Assembly (NCBI RefSeq): GCF_000003815.2
Contig: NC_049990.1
Span: 18,791,248 to 18,855,247, forward strand
Source: Branchiostoma floridae
Lineage: Eukaryota > Chordata > Leptocardii > Amphioxiformes > Branchiostomatidae
Direction of reading: 5' to 3'
Length of the DNA: 64,000 nucleotides
Shown here: positions 34,901 through 46,445 of the stretch, one piece after another
Position numbering within the stretch: the first letter of the stretch is position 1
How the letters are laid out: every line of letters begins with the position of its first letter
The notes under the pieces: generated by a model
Told to the model about the DNA's origin: nothing
Database searches by the model: none
What the model saw: only the letters and a program-made list of their open reading frames with translations
Program-made: the position numbers and the translations under genes

Positions 34901-37900
34901 GAATACTCTCTCTACTACTACTACTCTCTATACTACAGCTTTCTATACTACTACTTTCTATACTACTACAGTAACTTAAGATTCAGATTATATTTTCAAT
35001 GCTCAGATTTATATGACTCTGTAAATGTGTTTTTATCAATGCTACAGCTGTTACGGAGCTCTCATTCGTTGATTGGACTATTTCTTGGTGCTTAGATTTA
35101 CATTTACTAAGATTGATTCTGTATCTAAGTGGACTATTTTGCTCTTGGGAGCCAGAGCAGTGTTTAGAATTGCCCCCTGAAATGGCTTGTACATTGTATG
35201 TATTTTGTATTTCCAGTCCAGAGAACATTCCTCGTCTGTTTGACTTGGTGAAAGTGAAGGATGAGAGGACCCTGCCAGCGTTCTACTTCGCCCTGCGTGA
35301 CACCCTGGTGGCGGATAACCTGGACCAGGCCACGCGCTGCGCCTTCCAGGGCAGCAAACGCTTCCGGGTCGTCACACTGGGGGGACAGCTCATCGACATC
35401 GCAGGTACTGGAAATTGTAATTCATAACAGAAAAGACTTTATTTCCATACAATTGTCATCAAACCTCAGCTTTAGCATCTATAAGGGTGCTGAGATGTGT
35501 CGCTTTAAGCAACATCACACATCTGACATGTAGATGCTTCTCTAATCATTTAGCTTTAGATGTGTTGTTTCCCAATGTTTGAATTATTTTGATTAGCATA
35601 ACCTCTGGATGCATTGTACTGATGTATACAGGGTTGGGAAGATGAAGTGTCAAGGTCGATTTTTGCCCTCCTGTTCTGTGACCTTGGTACTGCAGCAGAA
35701 CCTGCATTTTTTAAATCTTTTGTCCAAGTTGAGAGTTGTTTTGTTTTACATTCATGTGGGAAATGCATTATGTACATACAATCTTTTTTCTTTTATATCT
35801 GAATTTGAATGCTTGTTATCAATGATGCAATTCAGGCAATATCAACTTCATCCGTGTATCTCCTGCATTTATGTCAAAGGAAAATAGAATCTGAATCCAA
35901 ATCTTTGACTTTGCATCTGGTGGTTACATGTTCAAGTCTTTTATGGTTACTATCAATTTTACACTAAATCTATCTCCATGAATCACCAAAATTGAAATTT
36001 CAGCCTGTGCGCTTGATTTTCATTGACATTATAGAGTCTATATATGAAGATTGCAGAAGAACATTTGATATGTAATGTTTTGTTTCTGTAGGAACTATGA
36101 CTGGAGGTGGTACAAAGGTGATTAAGGGCAGGATGGGTTCCTCTGTGGTCAGTGACTTCAACCCTAAAGAAATGGAAAACATGGAGAGCAAACTTGCACG
36201 ACTTTCTCAGGTAAGGGTTTTATTCCAATATGTGTTATACATGTTTACCTTCTCTATGTGGATATATCCAGAACTAAATGTTGCCATCTCTTATGATGTA
36301 ATCTTGTACCAGGACCCGTAATTGAGGGAGTTTCACTTGAGCTAAAACTTCAAACCTCAGCACGTAAAAGAACCCAAAACACCTGTTGAAAAGGCTACAG
36401 TTGATCCCGTGTACATTGCTAAAGTGGCTGCGTAACACTACTTACTAAAGAAAAAAAAGCGATGTGCTTCACCCTTCTGAGGCCAACCTGTTCAAGTATA
36501 CCTTTTATATGCAGCAAGCCCAGCAGCTGAAGGAAAGGAAACGTGGGTTGGAGGAGACTGTGCAGCGTTTGGAGAGGGAACTCACCAAGATAAAAATGGA
36601 CCAGAAGAAGTTTGACATGGACATCAAGGTAATCCATACATGTACTATACATTATCTCTCCTTTACATGTAGTCGAATCCCTGGGCAAATTTTCAGGAGA
36701 AAAAATAAGTTTTAGTTTAATATAACTCTTATCTGTAACAAATGTTGGAATGAAGGTACAAATGTAGATGGTGATGTAAAATACACCTAATGACTAGCTC
36801 AGCTTCAGAAAATACAGCTTCAGAAAGAGATACAATTTTCAAAAGTATTGAAAGTTTGATTGCACTGCTTGGAGTTATGATTTTCTGAAGTTGAATGCTC
36901 TATTCTTTGAGCAAAGTACATGTACCTAATGTGCACTTCTTCTGTAATCTGCTAGGAGTGCCGCTATCTTCAATTTTAGTATATTGTGTCAATACTAACA
37001 AGAAGATCCCACCCTTGTGTAGGCCCTGACGGAGCAGGAGGTGACTCTGAAGCAGCAGGTGACAGAGCTTCAGCAGCAGGTAAAGGAGGCAGAACCAGAC
37101 AAGACCCAGCAAGCCAAGCTGGAGAAAACTCTGGCTGCTCATAAGAAAGGTACTCATGAAACTTCAGATCTACTTTGTTTTCTTTACCATACTGGAATTC
37201 TTGGAGTATTCCTGAAAAGCTTGACAAAGGATCAGAACTGATAACAAAAATTACATGAGATGTTGATGTTTGCACGTTTTCTTTTCACAGAATATGAAAA
37301 AGCTGCAGAGGCTTCCTCAAAAGTGGAGGCAGAAGTGCAAAGGTAGGAAATGTATAAACTATATGATACTTCGTTTTAGTGTGGAATGTAATCATTTACA
37401 CCATATTCGAAATGGACTATATATGTAAACCTTGTGGCAGCTTAGATTTATGCAGTTTCACTTTGAGTTTTTAACATTCTCTGGATGTAATGCGGGTATA
37501 TGTGTTGATAACGCAGACAGTTGAAAAGGGAAATTGTATGGAAAAGTGTATTGATTTGTGTTTTATTCAATGCCGTTCCCAAATAGCCTGCACAAGAAGA
37601 TCATGGATATCAGTAACAGTAAGATGAAGTCGGCTCAGGACAAGTTGGACCAAGTCAACAAGGAAATCGATGAGGCCAACGCAGCGGTCACCAAGGCCAA
37701 GGTTGCCAACAAAACTGCCAAAAGGTCAGTATATCAATGTACAGGTACTAGACATTGCGAATTAATTTATAGCTATTACGTATTGTTTTGGTACTAGATT
37801 TGTATGAACTGCAAAGGAAAATACCCTTTTCCTTTGTACATGTAAATGTTTTGAAACAAAGGTTTTCACCATCAGCTTGGTAATGTTTTGTGCTTTATAT

Positions 37901-40900
37901 ATACTTTGTACTATGTAATTGGATGTCAATTTGAATTCATTGAAATCAATGTTACTGGCTGTCCATAGTTTCCACCAAAGACAATTGTGCTAGTGTGAAT
38001 AACATTCAGCACCAAGGACAGGGACAGTAATGTAAGTTGTGTGAAAGTTGCTACCAATGGCAAGGACAATTGTGTTAGTGTGAATAACATTCAACACCAA
38101 GGACGGGCAGAAATGGTAGCTGTATGGAAGTTGCTACCAAGGACAGGGACAATTGTGTTAGTGTAAATATCATTCAGCATCAAGGACAAAGACAGTAATG
38201 TAAATTGTATGAAAGTTCTACAACAGACAAGGACCAATAGTGTTCAGCACCAAGGACAGGGGCAGTAATGTAAGTTGTGTGAAAGTTGCTACCAAGGGCA
38301 AGGACAATTGTGTTAGTGTGAATAACATTCAGCACCAAGGACAGAGTAGTTATGTGAGCTGTATGAAAGTTGCTACCGAGGACGGACAATAGTGTTAGCG
38401 TGAATATCATTCAGCACCAAGGACAGGGGCAGAAATGTTAGTTGTGTGAAAGTTGCTACCAAGGACACTGAGAAATGTGTTAGTGTGAATAACATTCAGC
38501 ACCAAGGACAGGGGCAGTAATGTAAACTGTGCGAAAGTTGCTGAAAGGTCAAGGACAATAGTGTTAGTGTGAATAACATTCAGCACCAAGGACAGGGGTT
38601 GTTAAGTAAATTGTATGAAAGAATAATGTGCTAAGAGGGAGTGAAGTAATCTCATTTTTTTACATCAGAAATATCACTAAAACTGAGGACAAGATTGGGA
38701 AACTGGAAAAAGACATAGAGGACAACAAGACGGCCGTCGGTCAGTTTGAGGCCGATCTCACTGCCCTAGAAGAGAAGGCTACAGAGGTCTTGAACCTCTT
38801 CCAAGAGACAAAGGTAGGTACTGCACCATTTTCATAAACTCCCTTTTTCTATACCTGTGGGACTGGAAGCAATTTAGCGGTAGGAGTAGGGGATGAAGTC
38901 TGCTATCTCTCACCTTGTTCTCAAAAGAAAAATGTCCAACTACATGTATGTGCACGTAATCTCACTGCCTTGTTGTTCAAAGTGATTTTGAATTGGTTTA
39001 GCTCAAGTGAACTCAATGAACAATTGAGATACTTTTCCACTGGTCCTCACAGAAGATGGATGCTGTGTGCAGTATACACAGGATGAGGTTCATATTGTAT
39101 TAGGGAAATTCTCCCAACTTATTTGAAAAGTTTATTGAAGTTGAACAGTTTATCATGGCTAAATGTTCTGTGCTAAGGCCTGTAACCCTTTCTTGTCTGG
39201 CAAGTAACAACCACCAGATAATTCAAACTAGAGTCAGGAATTGTGTGGACGACCCCTGAACTACTTACGACAAACCCTTTATCTTTAATACTACTCCCAG
39301 GAAAAGATGCAGGAAGTTGAAGCCGTCGCTGCGGAAATTCAGAAGGAGCTTGATGTCTTAGAGGCTAAGGAGAATGAGCTGAAGAGTTCTCATGTCGACA
39401 TCAAGCACCAGTTGGAGGAGAAGGTCACCGCTGTCAAGGAGAACTCGGGCAAGGTCAAGTACTGGAAGAAGGAGGTAAGACTTTTGGTGAGTGACATGGT
39501 AGTCTGCTAAATGTATGTCTGTGTCACTTGTCAGTTGATAACAATTGCACATTCTTAAATATTTAGTTAACCTCATGATTTTAATCATGAAACAAAGGTT
39601 TCACTATTTTTTCTAAAACATACATGTAACGATCATGCTTTAACGAACATGCTGTATGCAAGTATTTAATAGTATTGTTACACATTTAACCTTACACGTT
39701 AAAGAGATTAAATCAGGGATTTAGCCAGCACCTGTCCTTCCGTCCTTTGATAAAATTTGGCAGCTGGGGACGGGAAAAAAATTTTGCCTATTCCGTTCTC
39801 AGTGACGGAGAAAAAGCCTTTTATTATTTTATTTATTATGTGTTATGATATAACAAAACCGTCTCCCTTGTGTAATTTTTCACCATAACAGATGCTGTAG
39901 AACAGCTTAGTCTACCAGCAAAATATACACCTCAAAATGCAGGAAATAGTGTTTCAGAGAGCCTAGATGTCAAAATTAAGTACATGTACAACGAAGGTGC
40001 GATGTCTCACGTGTTGGGCGCTCAATAGGATTCGAGGGGAAGGAAAATGATTTCAGGCTGGCTACAATCCTGGACTAAATTAAAAGTCTTTTCGCACAGC
40101 TCCAATTTTGAGCGCACAAAGTGCTCATATTTATGTATCCTGTATTTCAACCCCTGATAATGATCCGTGACTTGCTCCGTTTCCTCCTATAGATAGAGAA
40201 AATGGTTGTCCATGTGGTTGATGATGATGGCCCTCCTGAGCTGAAGGAGCTGTCAGAAGAGGAGGTAAAAGCCATCGACAAACAGGAGCTGGGCTTCCAG
40301 ATCACCGTACAGGAGGCAAAGCTGGGAGAATTCAAGCCAAACATGGCAGCCATCAACGAGTACAAGAAAAAGGTAAAACTTCAACTTGTGGAAGAATAGA
40401 CCATTATTTTTTATGCTATACTTGGGTATCTTAATGGAATGTTAACTAGATGTCCAATAGAATAGCCTGGCGGCAGATGACCAACACCACCGTATCAACC
40501 TTCGAGACTGAGAGGGTAGCAGCCGTTGAGGCCAAGAGAAAGGCAAGGAAGTCCTGTCAAAATGGGACTGCAAACCAGTGCCAGTAGACTTGCCACACTC
40601 AAGTATGAGTGGCCGTCCATGACCATAACAGCCAACATTGCCTCCAAACCACTATTTCTTGATAGCTCTAATCCCTGTGAACAAGACGTATATATAGACA
40701 CGTGTGCATGTATACATTGTACAAGTACTACAACAGAACACCCTCTGTACAGCATTGAAACAATTAGATCTCTTATCTTGACAAAATAGTGTCCTTTAAG
40801 GAACAAGCTCAGGAGTACAATGGCAGGAGATACAATGCCTTGATTGTAATAACTGTTTTTTAAGTGTAAAACTTAATCTAATTTCAGGAGCAACTGTATC

Positions 40901-43603
40901 TAAAGCGGGTCTCGGAACTGGACGAGATCACGAGTCGGCGCGACCAGCAGCGGAAGGCGTACGAGGACCTCCGCAAGCAGCGATTGGACGAGTTCATGGC
41001 AGGGTTTGGGGTCATCACCAACAAACTGAAGGAGATGTACCAGATGATCACCCTGGGTGGAGATGCTGAGCTGGAACTGGTGGACAGTCTGGACCCATTC
41101 TCTGAGGGGATCGTCTTCAGGTAAACAGGAAAGACTTAATGATAATAACAGACTCATGTTTTCTCCAGTTGTTCTTGGTTCGAATCTCCAATGTTATATG
41201 CCCTTAGGAAAGGCACTTGACTCAACTTTCTTCACTCTTTCCGAGTGTAAAAGTAGGTACCTCATTTCTTCTTCTTCTTTCGGTTAAGGTAGCCACCTTC
41301 AACTATTTGAAGATTATGCTGCTATGCCTACTTCAGTTGGGGAGGTAGAAATAGTAGGAGGAGGGTTGGGCTCCAAGTTCCAGTACTTTGCCAGAGATAC
41401 TGTGGCTAACAACCTACTGCACCCATAGCGTCAGAAAGGCTACTTTTATCTTATTCTGTTTTTTAACGTTTTCCCAATACGGGATTTGGCTTGTGTAGAT
41501 TTAGGAAGATTGGTGTGGAAAATTGCTTTAGAAAGGATTAACATTAAACTTTCAAGAGCTACACTACCAAAAATGATTTTTTCTGTGTATCTTGTTTTTC
41601 TTCCTCACAGAAAATTTATCTTCCAGGAAGAAAATTATTCTGTCCCCAAGAAATCTAAGAAAAACGTGCTTGTCCATGGGGCAAGCAAATTTTGCTTGAA
41701 TTTTTTTAGACATTTTTGAGATTAATATTCTTACACCAAGAATACTTTTCTTACATCAAGAGCAAAAATTCTTGTATTTCTTAAGAGTTTTAAAAAAAAC
41801 AAGCATTTCTAGATTTTTTTCTTGCACCATAAGAAAAAACAAGAAGATTTTCCTTAAAGTTCTTAGGTGTGAGAAAAAATTTTCTTCACCAAAGAAGAAT
41901 AAGAAAATTGTTCTTTGCATGAGAATTAAGATTTTTTGGTAGATTCTTGTTTTGCTTGTTTTGCTTAGAATTTTATTCTACATTTTCTTCCTGCAAGAAT
42001 ATTTTTTCTTCATATAAGAATTGTCCATGGGGTAAGCAAAACAAGCAAAAATCATTTTTTGGTAGTGTATCATTCGGCCCTCTATATTGCCAGTATACTA
42101 GTAAAGGCCTCATGCCCGCCACACTGTACTCTCAGGCTGCTTTTGATGTTTAGAAAGAGCATCCAGGGCTTGAAATACCGCCTGCATATGCAGGTTAGTG
42201 CAGGTAAAATTGGAGCTGTGCAGGTATTTCTCATGTCCACCTGCACCTAACCTGCACTGGTCCATGTACTGGGTTTCATACATAAATGTCCTATGATGTA
42301 GGTGTATATGGATTGTTATTAGCTGCATTGACTGTTACCACCTATAAAGTATAAAAGAAAAATAGCAATGATTACTAAACAATTTTACAGTATCATCCAT
42401 ACTTCCTAAATTCAGAGTGGTGCAGGTAAAACTTGTCTGGTGCAGGTAATTTTCAATGTTACAATGTACCTGCACCAGTGCACGTATCCAGAAAAATGTA
42501 TTTTCAGCCCTGGCATTGTTTGCAAAGTGTGTCTGTGAGTGTGTATTGTTAGTAACAATTGTTGGAAGACAGGTACTCAACTGGAATATCAATTTGCTAG
42601 TGTTTCAGATGAATATACTTGACAAAGTAAATGATGTAGTGTGACAGCTTTGCTTATTTTCCACAACTTCTTGTGACCACTTCCTTAGTGTGCGACCTCC
42701 CAAGAAGAGCTGGAAGAACATCTCGAACCTGTCTGGAGGCGAGAAGACGCTGAGTTCCCTGGCCCTGGTGTTTGCTCTGCACCATTACAAGCCCACCCCC
42801 CTGTATGTCATGGATGAGATCGACGCTGCTCTGGACTTCAAGAACGTCTCTATTGTGGCCAGCTACATCAAGGTAAGTCCAGCATTCAACTTCTTTTTCC
42901 CTTCGCTAGAAGGCTATGCTTTTGGTATTGTGTGTGCGTGTGAATGTATGTACATGTATGGATAAATAACTCTAGAAGGGCTGGAAGGATTGTATAAATA
43001 TTTAGTAGGTGGGTAGGTCTTGATTACGCCTTGAAACTATTAGATTTTGGGCCCCCTAGCAACTTGTTGCAATAATGCAAAAGGAACTTCTGGGTCTGAT
43101 ATCTAATGTGCTGGACATGCTTGGTAGATAAAATCCCTTGTTGTGTAACTGTTAAACTGGGGATAGAATGGCATATGCATCACGACCAGTTTCATTTGAG
43201 ATCCATGAGATTAGAGTAAATCTATTCTACTCTTCCTGGATTCCATTACAACAGCATGCACATGTATTGTTACAATACTCACATAACATGGATATCAACC
43301 ACAGAATACATTGTAGACGTATACTACTACTAATTTGAACTACCAAAACTATCAGAACTGCTTATCCCTTAATTGTGTAGTTCGGACCCCGTACTACAGG
43401 GGTAGAATGTTGTAGAGTTTGATGATTTTTCATATAAATTCCAGGAACGCACAAAGAATGCTCAGTTCATCATCATCTCACTCCGTAACAACATGTTTGA
43501 GCTGGCCGACCGTCTGGTGGGGATCTACAAGACCAACAACAGCACCAAGAGTGTCGCTATCGATCCTGCTGTCATTTCAGAGAGGGCAGCACAAGTGGCG
43601 TGA
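23000..43603 (+). CDS. SMC4: SMC4, condensin ATPase subunit (complete, 26 coding exons)
   Basis: SMC4 pairs with SMC2 in condensin I and II and compacts mitotic chromosomes by ATP-driven loop extrusion. Exons: 23000-23078, 23438-23604, 24021-24212, 26321-26497, 27278-27442, 28066-28193, 28901-29041, 29586-29736, 31799-31963, 32373-32551, 33043-33151, 33446-33577, 34316-34477, 34640-34680, 35217-35404, 36092-36210, 36515-36628, 37023-37149, 37291-37342, 37587-37724, 38669-38813, 39301-39474, 40193-40372, 40888-41120, 42689-42872, 43445-43603. All phases agree. The product is 1266 residues (human about 1288). Key motifs are a Pro run at 42-48, Walker A GPNGSGKS at 89-96, long coiled coils, a hinge with GRLGDLGAID (about 593-602) and TMTGGG (727-732), signature LSGGEK at 1167-1172 and Walker B LYVMDE ending at 1196. 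The start ATG is the first after the acceptor. Confidence 0.97.
23656..23820. mobile_element. Degenerate TA-flanked MITE family G
   Basis: CAGTCCACAATGCCCAAGAA then GGCCACTCTGGGGACTAAC resembles the left part of the intact copy at 43969-44130. The right part keeps GTAGAGGTGGTCACT. Confidence 0.55.
24247..25513. mobile_element. Non-autonomous hAT-type element, 1267 bp
   Basis: It has CAGTGTTTCCGCCAGA ends with the inverse at the right. The 8-bp target duplication GTTTACAG is perfect (24239-24246 and 25514-25521). No transposase domain was recognised. It holds about four 26-bp units near 25360-25465 (AATTAAATTTAATTTTCGCG type). Inserted in SMC4 intron 26-46 bp past a splice donor (24213). Confidence 0.9.
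26930..27000 (-). repeat. tRNA-derived SINE fragment
   Basis: On the minus strand TAGTGGGTTGAGTGCTTGCT resembles an A box and GTTTCAAACCCTGG a B box. Confidence 0.45.
27034..27277 (+). repeat. SMC4: Tandem copies of SMC4 coding exon 5 acceptor and start
   Basis: Three extra copies of the exon start (CAG|GGxGAGGTTGAACAGATCTC) begin at 27045, 27110 and 27175, before the true exon at 27278. Spacings are 65, 65 and 103 bases. The third copy includes 53 more bases of genuine exon sequence. Each copy runs into an in-frame stop. Confidence 0.9.
27505..27645 (+). repeat. SINE-like repeat with GCCCTT...AAAGGCACT tail
   Basis: GGGTTTGTATC is followed by TTGTGCCCTTCAGAAAGGCA and CAACACAACTTTCCTCACTC. 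This tail recurs near 41165 and 56605 and, inverted, near 5098. Confidence 0.55.
28328..28460. repeat. Family A repeat copy in SMC4 intron
   Basis: GATGGAGGTTAGACACTCAG, GATATGCCAAAAAGCAAGTA and CACTGACACTGAAGAGATCT match the 300-463 copy. Confidence 0.7.
29245..29418. mobile_element. 174-bp TA-flanked MITE in SMC4 intron
   Basis: CAGTAGAAGCCGCTTAATTG and CAATTAACTGGCTTCTACTG are imperfect inverted ends, flanked by TA on both sides (Tc1/mariner/pogo-like). Confidence 0.75.
30188..31742. mobile_element. Palindromic MITE family D, copy 3, split by insertion
   Basis: The left 33 bases (AGTGTAAATGCAGAAATGTT...) and the right part from 31575 (TTATGGTTTTCGCAAAC ... CATTTACAGT) are the two sides of one MITE, separated by the 1350-bp element at 30223-31572. 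Confidence 0.8.
30223..31572. mobile_element. 1350-bp TA-flanked TIR element nested in MITE
   Basis: The ends are CAGTCAAACCTGG and ACAGGTTTGACTG with TA on both sides. Further in, ACCACC and GGTCCCTTGA blocks are inverted. It is GC-richer than its surroundings, with two TCTGATTGGTTG boxes (30720, 30792), and has no transposase frame. Pogo/Tc1-like by ends and target site. Confidence 0.8.
33695..33986. mobile_element. hAT-like MITE family F, copy B
   Basis: CAGGGCTTGAAATACCACC and TATTTTGAGCCCTG. The interior has GCAGGTAAAATTGGAGCTGT, shared with 42164-42512. Confidence 0.8.
34696..34975. repeat. TAC/TCTC-rich microsatellite in SMC4 intron
   Basis: Irregular tandem runs of TACTACTACT and CTCTCTCTA lie between micro-exon 34640-34680 and the next exon. 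Confidence 0.85.
37960..38620. repeat. 84-bp minisatellite (about 8 units) in SMC4 intron
   Basis: CATTCAGCACCAAGGACAGG recurs at 38003, 38088, 38171, 38241, 38326, 38408, 38493 and 38577. Most spacings are 82-85 bases, with one shortened unit of 70. Units also share GAAAGTTGCTACCAAGG and GTGTTAGTGTGAATAA. Confidence 0.92.
39715..40157. mobile_element. Possible degenerate hAT-like element in SMC4 intron
   Basis: CAGGGATTTAGCCAGCACC at the left and TTTCAACCCCTG at the right give weak inverted ends. No target duplication was found. Confidence 0.35.
41165..41245 (+). repeat. SINE-like repeat fragment
   Basis: GGTTCGAATCTCC (B-box-like) is followed by TATGCCCTTAGGAAAGGCAC and CAACTTTCTTCACTC. 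Confidence 0.6.
41562..42067. mobile_element. 506-bp TA-flanked TIR element in SMC4 intron
   Basis: CACTACCAAAAATGATTTTT and AAATCATTTTTTGGTAGTG are the ends, with TA on both sides. The interior is rich in AAGAAAA/TTTTCTT and has two TTGTCCATGGGG blocks. Confidence 0.85.
42164..42512. mobile_element. hAT-like MITE family F, copy C
   Basis: CAGGGCTTGAAATACCGCC and TATTTTCAGCCCTG. The interior shares GCAGGTAAAATTGGAGCTGT and ATTCAGAGTGGTGCAGGTAA with copy B. Confidence 0.8.
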
Positions 43604-43968
43604 TACAGTCATTCCTATAGCTCTTATTAAGGACTTGAATACTTGTATACAGCACATTTATGACATGTGAGTATTAGAACACATGGTGAAACCTTTGTTC
43701 CATGATTAGAATTATGACGTTAGCTGCATGTCTGAAATTTCAGATTCAAGCTCTGCAAATGTTCAAACTGACAACTGACACAGACAAACATACAGTTTTA
43801 CATTTTGGGGCAAACCAGCATGTCACTCACCAAAAGGCTTACCTCCTTCTACCAGTACTTGACCTTCTTATTGTATCCTAAACTACGATGACGATGTATT
43901 GTATGAAGAAGACAAAAAGGAGTTTACAATTTAGTAACATTGTTTTGCGTACATGTAGTTTTGTAATA

Positions 43969-44130
43969 CAGTCAATACCTGCCCAAGGAGGCCACTCAGG
44001 GGACTGATAAAATCTGGTCTATTCAGACAGGATTCTTTACGTTAGTGTCAATGACAAAAAAAAATATCTTAGTGTTCACATTGGCCAGATGGTCCTTATG
44101 TAGAGGTGGTCACTACGACAGGCTTGACTG
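43969..44130. mobile_element. 162-bp TA-flanked MITE in SMC4 3' UTR
   Basis: CAGTCAATACCTGCCCAAGG and GTGGTCACTACGACAGGCTTGACTG-type ends, flanked by TA (43967-43968 and 44131-44132). It lies between the SMC4 stop and its poly(A) signal. The terminal CAGTCAA matches the 30223 element. Confidence 0.8.
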
Positions 44131-44496
44131 TACTGGTAAATTGATCCTTTTCAGCACTATGTAAATTGCCATTTATTACAGATATTTGTAATCAGTGAGT
44201 GTTACAGATCTTTGTAATTTTCTGTGACTTGTACATATACATTCACTGTCTACTGTCCAACTTCTTTCTGATACACTTTCTTAACCTCTGCTATTTTAGA
44301 TGTAATTGTGTAGATGTTAGAAATACATAAAATCATTGCCAATGATTTGAACTCCAAGTGATGAGGATAAATTTTAGATATAGACCAGTCGAATGTGTGC
44401 TTTCTGTGTTATGTCCATATTGCTGACTTTCTTCCAAATCTATTGTCTTTTTGTTTGTTGTTATGTGACTGCTACGTTATGTTAGCATGGTAGGCA

Positions 44497-44502
44497 AATA
44501 AA
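44497..44502 (+). terminator. SMC4: SMC4 poly(A) signal
   Basis: AATAAA lies 894 bases after the SMC4 stop and is followed by an A run and a T/G-rich stretch. It would give a 3' UTR of about 0.9 kb, which contains a small TIR element (43969-44130). Confidence 0.6.
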
Positions 44503-46445
44503 AAAAAATGTGTGAACTCAAGAATTTTTTTGTGTTTTTTTAATACCTAAAAGTACCTATAAAGGTCTGATCCTACTGCTTTATCTTAGAGATAAATCAA
44601 TTCAACATTAGTACATTGTACTTTGATATAGACAGCTTGGTAACTCGTCTTATCCCAGGGACAAGACACGAAAGCCAAATAATTGCAATAGAAATTTTGT
44701 ATTTGGCTTCTTTGATACATTGCGGTAAATCAAATAGTAGAAATACTTTAGTGCGATACTCGGGAATCACATATTGCAGCGTTTGGTATGGTGATGTGAT
44801 TAGGCCATACCATACATACATGTACATACATTTGATTGTACTGGGTGTACCAAAACTGATAGGGTGTAACGTTAGATAAAATGTTGCCGTCATTATGAAA
44901 TATAACTTCTGTAGTCAGGTAGATCACGTTTTTTTTTAGTTCAGTCATTTGTTGTTGAATCGAACATATGAATATAACACAATCACTGCACGACATGGTG
45001 ATGGATTCTGACGAATCCAACGCTTTCGAAATTGTGCATCATGGTGAGTACAGAAAGTTTCCGAGCGAACTGAGACATCCTTGCTCAGCTACGTGGACAA
45101 ACCGCAGATCTGACCGATTCCGTCTCACACGTCCGGATCCTTCATTAGCCTCGGATACAGTTAGGATGTTTGCTCGGATCCTTAATTTTCAGATATTTGC
45201 CAATGTATTATTTTTCATGATTGTACCTGTCACAAATGACAGACCCAGCTGGAGATGCATACTGTCCAGGCAGCTAAAATCAGGAGAAACCAGACTGATG
45301 CGTATGGCAGAAAAAAAGCGGATCCTGCGAAAATAGCTCTGCAACAGACCTGAGTCAGCTTACAGATTTGCCCTATGTGGCAGAGACTGTCATTCTCGTA
45401 TAGGACTGTTTAGCCACTGTCGACGCTGTAGGGCTGATATCAATTAGGATTTTACCATGGTCAATATTGACCCAAGGAGGCCATATATACCTGTCACTAT
45501 ATTGATGTCTAATAAACTTTGACCTGAGGTGTATTTTGAAACATCATGAATATACTATGTTTATTTGTGTTTTGAAATATCATGACTGTAATGTTTCATC
45601 ATAAATCATGAATTCGAAATTATTCAAATAGGCAGGTTCAGACAATCAGCTCCACCCTGTATCCAAGACTAATCTTGGGTTGTTTGTCACGGCATTACGG
45701 ATTACAGAACAGCTACCGAAGAACGCACTCTGAAGAACAACACTCTTGCAGAGTTCCTGACCAGCTAAAGCTATTCTCAGTGCCTTGAGAGGTGGGTTTT
45801 TCTTTGTTTATTTACTTACCTTATTAAACTTGAAATAAATCGTAGGTGTAGTGGTGGCGCACTGAAGTTGACAAACGTTTACTAGCGCCACCATAATAAT
45901 ATACATAAGACATTAACGTAAACGACCTAAAACTAAGGGCACAAATGGCCGTACCTGTGCTTTTTGTCCGTACGTTTTTCTTTTTTTTTGGGGGGGGGGG
46001 GGAGGGGGGAAGCCACGTTTTCTGAAAAAATTGGGGAAGGAATGACAAGAGCGTGCATATGGAGGGAGTACGTCTCAATGCACGTCACTCGAAAGGTTGC
46101 GCAAGGCGTAAGTACTAGTATGTGGTCTGCACGCCACGCCTGGCCGTGAGCCGGTTACGTGCATAGTTCGTTGCACAAGTGGTAAGTGAGTTGAACGTGC
46201 GATCTCTGCGATTGCCACGTTACCTTTCTTTGTTGAGACACGACAAAAGTACAGCGACTTTCGTAAGGTCTACATGTATAACAGCTACTTACAGTACAAG
46301 AAATGAAATAAGATAAACAAACAAACTGAACACACATATATATATGGATATCTATAGGTATGAATAAATAAGCATATAGGGTCTAGCTTGTCATTTACAC
46401 TATTGGTTCTATGGTATAAACATTCGTGGATATATTTTCCTACTT
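44503..46445. other. Intergenic stretch, SMC4 to retrotransposon
   Basis: No supported gene was found. It holds imperfect palindromes near 44670-44715 and 45851-45893 (GGTGGCGC / GCGCCACC arms). There is also a T10-G13-A-G6 tract at 45981-46009. Confidence 0.6.
44968..45336 (+). other. Open frame of 122 codons, probably non-coding
   Basis: A frame from ATG to TAG lies in the intergenic region 0.5 kb past the SMC4 poly(A) signal. It has a hydrophobic patch (FQIFANVLFFMIVPV) but no motif I recognise. No splice partners or good start context are visible. Random occurrence is the simplest view. Confidence 0.15.

Larger units (their letters stand above)
33446..36210 (+). other. SMC4: SMC4 hinge-domain exons
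   Basis: These exons encode the dimerisation hinge that contacts SMC2. They include IPGIFGRLGDLGAID, the FDLVKVKDE and FYFALRDTLVADNLDQA blocks, and the GTMTGGGTKVIKGRMGSS end. A 41-bp micro-exon (34640-34680, QQKFRENCQNKIK) sits between two larger ones. It corresponds to a variable linker in the family. Confidence 0.92.
40888..43603 (+). other. SMC4: SMC4 C-terminal ATPase head exons
   Basis: The last three exons carry the C-head. They include LRKQRLDEFMAGF, the LGGDAELELVDSLDPFSEG block, signature LSGGEKTLSSLALVFALHHY, Walker B with catalytic glutamate (MDEIDAALDFKN), and the ISLRNNMFEL switch region. The stop TGA follows AAQVA. Confidence 0.95.

Noticed and set aside
34983-35777. Short frames beside SMC4 hinge exons
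   Set aside because: They are intron read-through or antisense; the phase-correct exon is 35217-35404.
37960-38620. Regularly spaced repeats that might suggest a CRISPR array
   Set aside because: The whole 84-bp unit repeats with no unique spacers, and the setting is a eukaryotic intron, so it is a minisatellite.
40466-40545. Possible extra SMC4 exon in the intron before 40888
   Set aside because: It has an acceptor-like TAG but no GT donor in a matching phase, and SMC4 joins perfectly without it.
45981-46009. T10-G13-A-G6 tract as a regulatory G-quadruplex
   Set aside because: Single homopolymer-like tract in intergenic DNA with no nearby promoter; length may be a sequencing artefact.
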